From: Parafannyhessea umbonata
Lineage (GTDB): Bacteria; Actinomycetota; Coriobacteriia; Coriobacteriales; Atopobiaceae
Assembly: GCF_900111255.1 (NCBI RefSeq)
Contig: NZ_FOGP01000002.1
Coordinates: 335,306 to 399,305, forward strand
Direction: 5' to 3'
DNA length: 64,000 nt
The notes below the pieces were generated by a model that was not told the origin of the DNA, made no database searches, and was given only the letters and a program-made list of their open reading frames with translations. Below, piece after piece: positions 61,215 to 64,000 of this stretch; position 1 is the first letter of the stretch; the number at the start of each line of letters is the position of its first letter. Both the position numbers and the translations under genes were made by a program.

Positions 61215-62375
61215 ATGCAGATTGCAGACGGCATTCACTACATTGGCGTAAACGACCACGACATCGACCTGTTCGAGGGGCAGTTCGTCGTGCCCGACGG
61301 CATGGCCTACAACTCGTATGCCATCGTCGACCAGAAGATCGCCGTTATGGACAGCGTCGACCAGCACTTCGGTCAGGAGTGGATCCAGAATCTTGAGACG
61401 GCGCTCGACGGCCGCGAGCCGGACTACCTCATCGTCCAGCACATGGAGCCTGACCACAGCGCGAACGTCTCGCTGTTCATGGAGCGCTACCCCCAGGCGA
61501 CGGTCGTCGCGAGCGTCGGCGCCTTCAACATGATGGCCAACTACTTCGGCACCAAGTACGAGGGCCGCAACATGGTCATCAAGGAGGGCAGCACGCTCAG
61601 CCTGGGCACGCACGAGCTCAGCTTCGTAGCGGCGCCCCTGGTCCACTGGCCCGAGGTCATGTTCACCTACGACGCGACGGCGAAGGTGCTCTTCTCGGCC
61701 GACGCCTTCGGCAAGTTCGGCGCGCTCGACGTGGAGCAGGACTGGGACTGCGAGGCCAGGCGCTACTACTTCGGCATCGTCGGCAAGTTTGGCAAGAACG
61801 TCCAGGCGGTGCTCAAGAAGGTGGCGCCCCTGGACATCCAGACCATCTGCCCGCTGCACGGTCCCGTGCTCTCGGGCGACCTCACGCACTACCTGAGCCA
61901 GTACGACACCTGGTCCAGCTACGGCGTCGAGACGCCGGGCGTCGTAATCGCCTACACGAGCGTCTACGGGCACACCAGGCAGACGGTCGAGGAGCTCGCC
62001 GCGGCGCTTAGCAAGAAGGGCGCGCAGCGCGTGGTCGTGACCGACCTCGCCCGCGACGACCAGGCCGAGGCCCTGGAGGACGCCTTCCGTCACAGCGTGC
62101 TGGTGCTTGCGACCACCACCTACAACGGCGGCTTCTTCCCCACCATGCACGAGTTCGTGAGCCGCCTTGTGGACCACAACTTCCAGAGGCGCACCGTCGC
62201 CTTCGTCCAGAACGGCTCGTGGATGCCGGCCGCCGCGAAGGGCATGCGCGCCCTGTTGGAGCAGTGCGCCGGTATCGACTTCGCTCAGAACGTCGTGACC
62301 GTCAAGGGCTCCCTCGACGACGAGTCGCGCGCGCAGATCGACGCCCTCGCCGACGAGCTGGTTGCCAAGATCTAG
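61215..62375 (+). CDS. fprA: Flavodiiron protein (FprA, A-type flavoprotein)
   Basis: 386 residues. The N-terminal metallo-beta-lactamase domain has the di-iron ligand set HxExDH (residues 76-81, QHMEPDHSAN) plus APLVHWPEVM, SADAFGKFG and PLHGPVL. The C-terminal flavodoxin domain begins near residue 245 (IAYTSVYGHTRQTVEELA). These enzymes reduce O2 to water, or NO to N2O, protecting anaerobes. Electron donors such as rubredoxin are not encoded nearby. Expression may be controlled by the leader hairpin. Confidence 0.93.
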   Translation: MQIADGIHYIGVNDHDIDLFEGQFVVPDGMAYNSYAIVDQKIAVMDSVDQHFGQEWIQNLETALDGREPDYLIVQHMEPDHSANVSLFMERYPQATVVASVGAFNMMANYFGTKYEGRNMVIKEGSTLSLGTHELSFVAAPLVHWPEVMFTYDATAKVLFSADAFGKFGALDVEQDWDCEARRYYFGIVGKFGKNVQAVLKKVAPLDIQTICPLHGPVLSGDLTHYLSQYDTWSSYGVETPGVVIAYTSVYGHTRQTVEELAAALSKKGAQRVVVTDLARDDQAEALEDAFRHSVLVLATTTYNGGFFPTMHEFVSRLVDHNFQRRTVAFVQNGSWMPAAAKGMRALLEQCAGIDFAQNVVTVKGSLDDESRAQIDALADELVAKI

Positions 62376-62452
62376 CCACCCCGGACCCGGACGCGGCCGA
62401 ATGGCAGGCAAGGGGCGCCAGCATGCGGGCCGATGGAGGCGCGACCCGACCA

Positions 62453-62509
62453 AACGCAAGAATAAAGAGGACGGCGCGGCAGTCCCGGATGGGAGCGCCA
62501 CGCCGTCCT
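62453..62509 (-). terminator. Terminator between convergent fprA and nitrilase genes
   Basis: Stem AGGACGGCG / CGCCGTCCT (62468-62476, 62501-62509), extended by a further GGC/GCC after one mismatch. The U-rich side, CTTTATTCTT, follows on the minus strand. Confidence 0.7.
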
Positions 62510-62567
62510 CCCCCGCTGAGGGATGCGGGTTATCCTAGAGGCAAGCTGGGGGCGAGAAGGGGTTCGC

Positions 62568-63473
62568 TTACTTGCCGTAGGACTCGTCTGAGCAGATCTC
62601 CTCGAACCACTTCTTGTAGAGATCCGGTCGCCAGTCGGTTCCACCGACGGAGGGGTTGTGCTTGTAGAGGAACCTCGTCGCGAGCGAGAGGTCGATTGTG
62701 GCGGTGTACATGGCCTCCTCGTCGGAGCCGGGCGCGACGAACGGGCCACCCGCGTAGTAGTGATAGTCCCAGGTGCCCTTACCCGGGCCGAGGACGGAGC
62801 TTCCGTCCCAGAACCAGTTGTCCTTGTCGAGGCCGGCCAGGTTCGCGCTCGCAATGAAGATGCCCTCGCGGATGACCTGCGCGTGGATGGTGTCGTCCAT
62901 CAGGTGCTCGCCGTGGGCGTGGCACACGGCCGTGGGGTTGAGGTAGAGCCTGCAGCCCTTGGCGACATAGTAGTCCATCAGCTCTGGGAAGCAGTAGGTG
63001 TCGTAGCAGATGGCGATGCCCACCGGACCCCACGGGGTGTCCAGGATGAAGGGCTTGTCGCCGCGCGTCGCCCAGTTGGGCTCCGGAGCCGGCAGGTGAA
63101 TCTTATGGTAGGAGCCCACGAGGCCCTCGGGCGAGAAGACCGCGAGGCCGTTGTAGACGACGTCGGACTTCTCGTCGTCGCGGATGGGCATGCCGAAGAC
63201 CACGTAGAGGCCGAGCTCCTTGGCCTTTGCGGCGACGATCTCGCTGGTGGGGCCAGGCACGGTCTCGGCGAGCTTGTGCTGCATCTTCTCCGCGACGGGA
63301 ACGTCGGGCTCGTCATCGTAGCTGGTCAGGGCCATCTCGGGAAGGAGCAGGAGGTCAGAGCCCTTCTTGGCAGCGGCCTCCATGTAGCCCAGGATGCGGT
63401 TGAGGTTGCGCTCCTTGTCGCCCCATTCGGCGTGGAACGCAACGGTCGATATGGTGATGATGTCCTTGTACAT
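62568..63473 (-). CDS. Nitrilase superfamily carbon-nitrogen hydrolase
   Basis: 301 residues with the catalytic triad Glu 46 (LLLLPEMALT), Lys 123 (YHKIHLP) and Cys 155 (AICYDTYCFPE). Family members hydrolyse amides, nitriles or carbamoyl groups; the exact substrate is unknown. Long insertions near the C-terminus (DNWFWDGSSVLGPGKGTWDY) suggest a specific amidase subgroup. The ATG at 63473 is the first of the frame and has GGAAGGGG upstream. It is transcribed away from the IS3-like element. Confidence 0.9.
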   Translation of the reverse strand: MYKDIITISTVAFHAEWGDKERNLNRILGYMEAAAKKGSDLLLLPEMALTSYDDEPDVPVAEKMQHKLAETVPGPTSEIVAAKAKELGLYVVFGMPIRDDEKSDVVYNGLAVFSPEGLVGSYHKIHLPAPEPNWATRGDKPFILDTPWGPVGIAICYDTYCFPELMDYYVAKGCRLYLNPTAVCHAHGEHLMDDTIHAQVIREGIFIASANLAGLDKDNWFWDGSSVLGPGKGTWDYHYYAGGPFVAPGSDEEAMYTATIDLSLATRFLYKHNPSVGGTDWRPDLYKKWFEEICSDESYGK

Positions 63474-63621
63474 AACTACCCCTTCCGTCGTACGTCAGAA
63501 CGTGACTACAGGTATAGGGGTCTGGCATTGCGCGAGGGTTAGGCCACCGTTTCGCCAAGCTCGCAGCGTCGTAAAGCGCATCTCTCGCCTGCGTTGCGGC
63601 CAATCGACGCAAACGTTACAA

Positions 63622-63664
63622 AAAAGGGAGGCCCGACCGTTTTGAACTGAACCGCCTCCCTTTT
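63622..63664. repeat. 11-bp inverted repeat AAAAGGGAGGC at the IS3 left border
   Basis: AAAAGGGAGGC (63622-63632) is complementary to 63654-63664 and recurs directly at 63677-63687. One arm lies outside the inferred IS end, the other inside. Confidence 0.7.
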
Positions 63665-64000
63665 CTTGGACATGAGAAAAGGGAGGCTTCTTTCATGACC
63701 CGAAGAACTTTGTACGACGCCGCCACGAGGTCGAAAGCCGCCGAGCTCTACGACGCGGGGAACGGTGTCAAAGCCATCTCCAGCCTGATCGGTGTTCCCT
63801 ACGAGGCCGTGAGAAAATGGATCGACACGTACAGATCCGTCGGCATCGAGGGGCTGACAGACATGGGAAAGAAATACGCCGTCTACTCATATGAGACCAA
63901 GGTCGCCGCCGCGCGCGCCGTCGTCGACGAGGGCATGACGAAGCCCGAGGCCATGGAGAGGTTCGGCATAGCCTCGACGACCCCGTTGAAGGACTGGATG
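63643..64000 (+). mobile_element. IS3-family insertion sequence, left end (right end off window)
   Basis: The terminus TGAACTGAACC...TTTTCTTGGACA (63643-63672) resembles IS3-family (IS150-group) inverted-repeat ends, which begin with TG and contain TTTTCTTGGACA. The OrfA-like gene starts 22 bases inside. The 3' part, including the expected OrfB transposase, is beyond the window. Confidence 0.7.
63695..64000 (+). CDS. IS3-family OrfA-like helix-turn-helix protein (partial)
   Basis: 102 codons are present and the frame is open at the window end. A first HTH (AISSLIGVPYEAVRKWIDTYR, split near residue 30) and a second (EAMERFGIASTTPLKDW) give the double HTH of IS3 OrfA proteins that bind the terminal repeats. 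GGGAGG lies eight bases before the ATG. OrfB and the frameshift site are expected downstream, outside the window. Confidence 0.8.
   Translation, partial: MTRRTLYDAATRSKAAELYDAGNGVKAISSLIGVPYEAVRKWIDTYRSVGIEGLTDMGKKYAVYSYETKVAAARAVVDEGMTKPEAMERFGIASTTPLKDWM

Noticed and set aside
1..64000. CRISPR arrays, tRNA and rRNA genes
   Set aside because: No regularly spaced repeats and no cloverleaf or rRNA sequences were recognised by eye; a tRNAscan or Infernal run would be decisive.

Overview
The window is high-GC, densely coded DNA from what looks like an anaerobic, fermentative, host-associated actinobacterium of the class Coriobacteriia (Olsenella/Atopobiaceae-like). This is inferred from gene content: a tandem-domain CoA-dehydratase activase, the NifU-like/GGGtGRT pair, class III fructose-bisphosphatase, a flavodiiron protein, glucose- and mannose-type PTS systems, a bacterial Elp3, and orphan Tat/lipobox solute-binding proteins. 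No rRNA, tRNA or CRISPR array was recognised. The genus is not established.

Layout. 1-5.6 kb: 2-hydroxyacyl-CoA dehydratase activase (3' end off the window) with an overlapping TetR regulator and a perfect 14-bp inverted-repeat operator, two paralogous amino-acid-type binding lipoproteins, and a DUF554 membrane protein. 5.8-11.2 kb: SWIM-SNF2 helicase, then a NifU-like scaffold and GGGtGRT protein. 11.3-15.9 kb: alpha-glucoside module of RpiR regulator, GH4 6-phospho-alpha-glucosidase, EIICB and EIIA-Glc. 16-21.7 kb: class III FBPase, YgiQ radical SAM protein and an unrecognised protein, the last two with long basic tails. 21.7-33 kb: EAL phosphodiesterase, HAD phosphatase, Fe-alcohol dehydrogenase, a Trm9-like methyltransferase divergent from Elp3, AEC transporter, uracil-DNA glycosylase, and amtB with an atypical PII gene.

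33.1-35.9 kb is a lower-GC Sau3AI-like restriction-modification pair. 36.1-44.1 kb holds a diguanylate cyclase, a LevR-family regulator with a degenerate AAA+ domain, and a complete mannose-type PTS (IIB, IIC, IID, IIA) ending in a Nif3-like gene. 44.1-49.9 kb is a patchwork: small hypotheticals, an LCM-like methyltransferase, a flavodoxin, a zinc-ribbon membrane protein, a deletion scar joining a regulator fragment to an amidohydrolase fragment, and a probably frameshifted membrane protein. 50.1-54.3 kb holds an IS110-family element with a structured 5' non-coding region (candidate bridge RNA), a MazG-like pyrophosphohydrolase and a GIY-YIG/DUF2075 helicase. 54.4-63.5 kb has a GAF-GGDEF cyclase, DDAH-like hydrolase, Gfo/Idh oxidoreductase, HD-GYP phosphodiesterase, PanE-like reductase, flavodiiron protein with a structured leader, and a nitrilase-family hydrolase. 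The window ends inside an IS3-family element.

Strongest leads: the divergent, apparently leaderless Trm9-like/Elp3 pair, which suggests a bacterial version of the eukaryotic wobble-uridine pathway; the IS110 non-coding end; the GIY-YIG/DUF2075 plus MazG pair beside a transposon; and the regulatory architecture around the mannose PTS.
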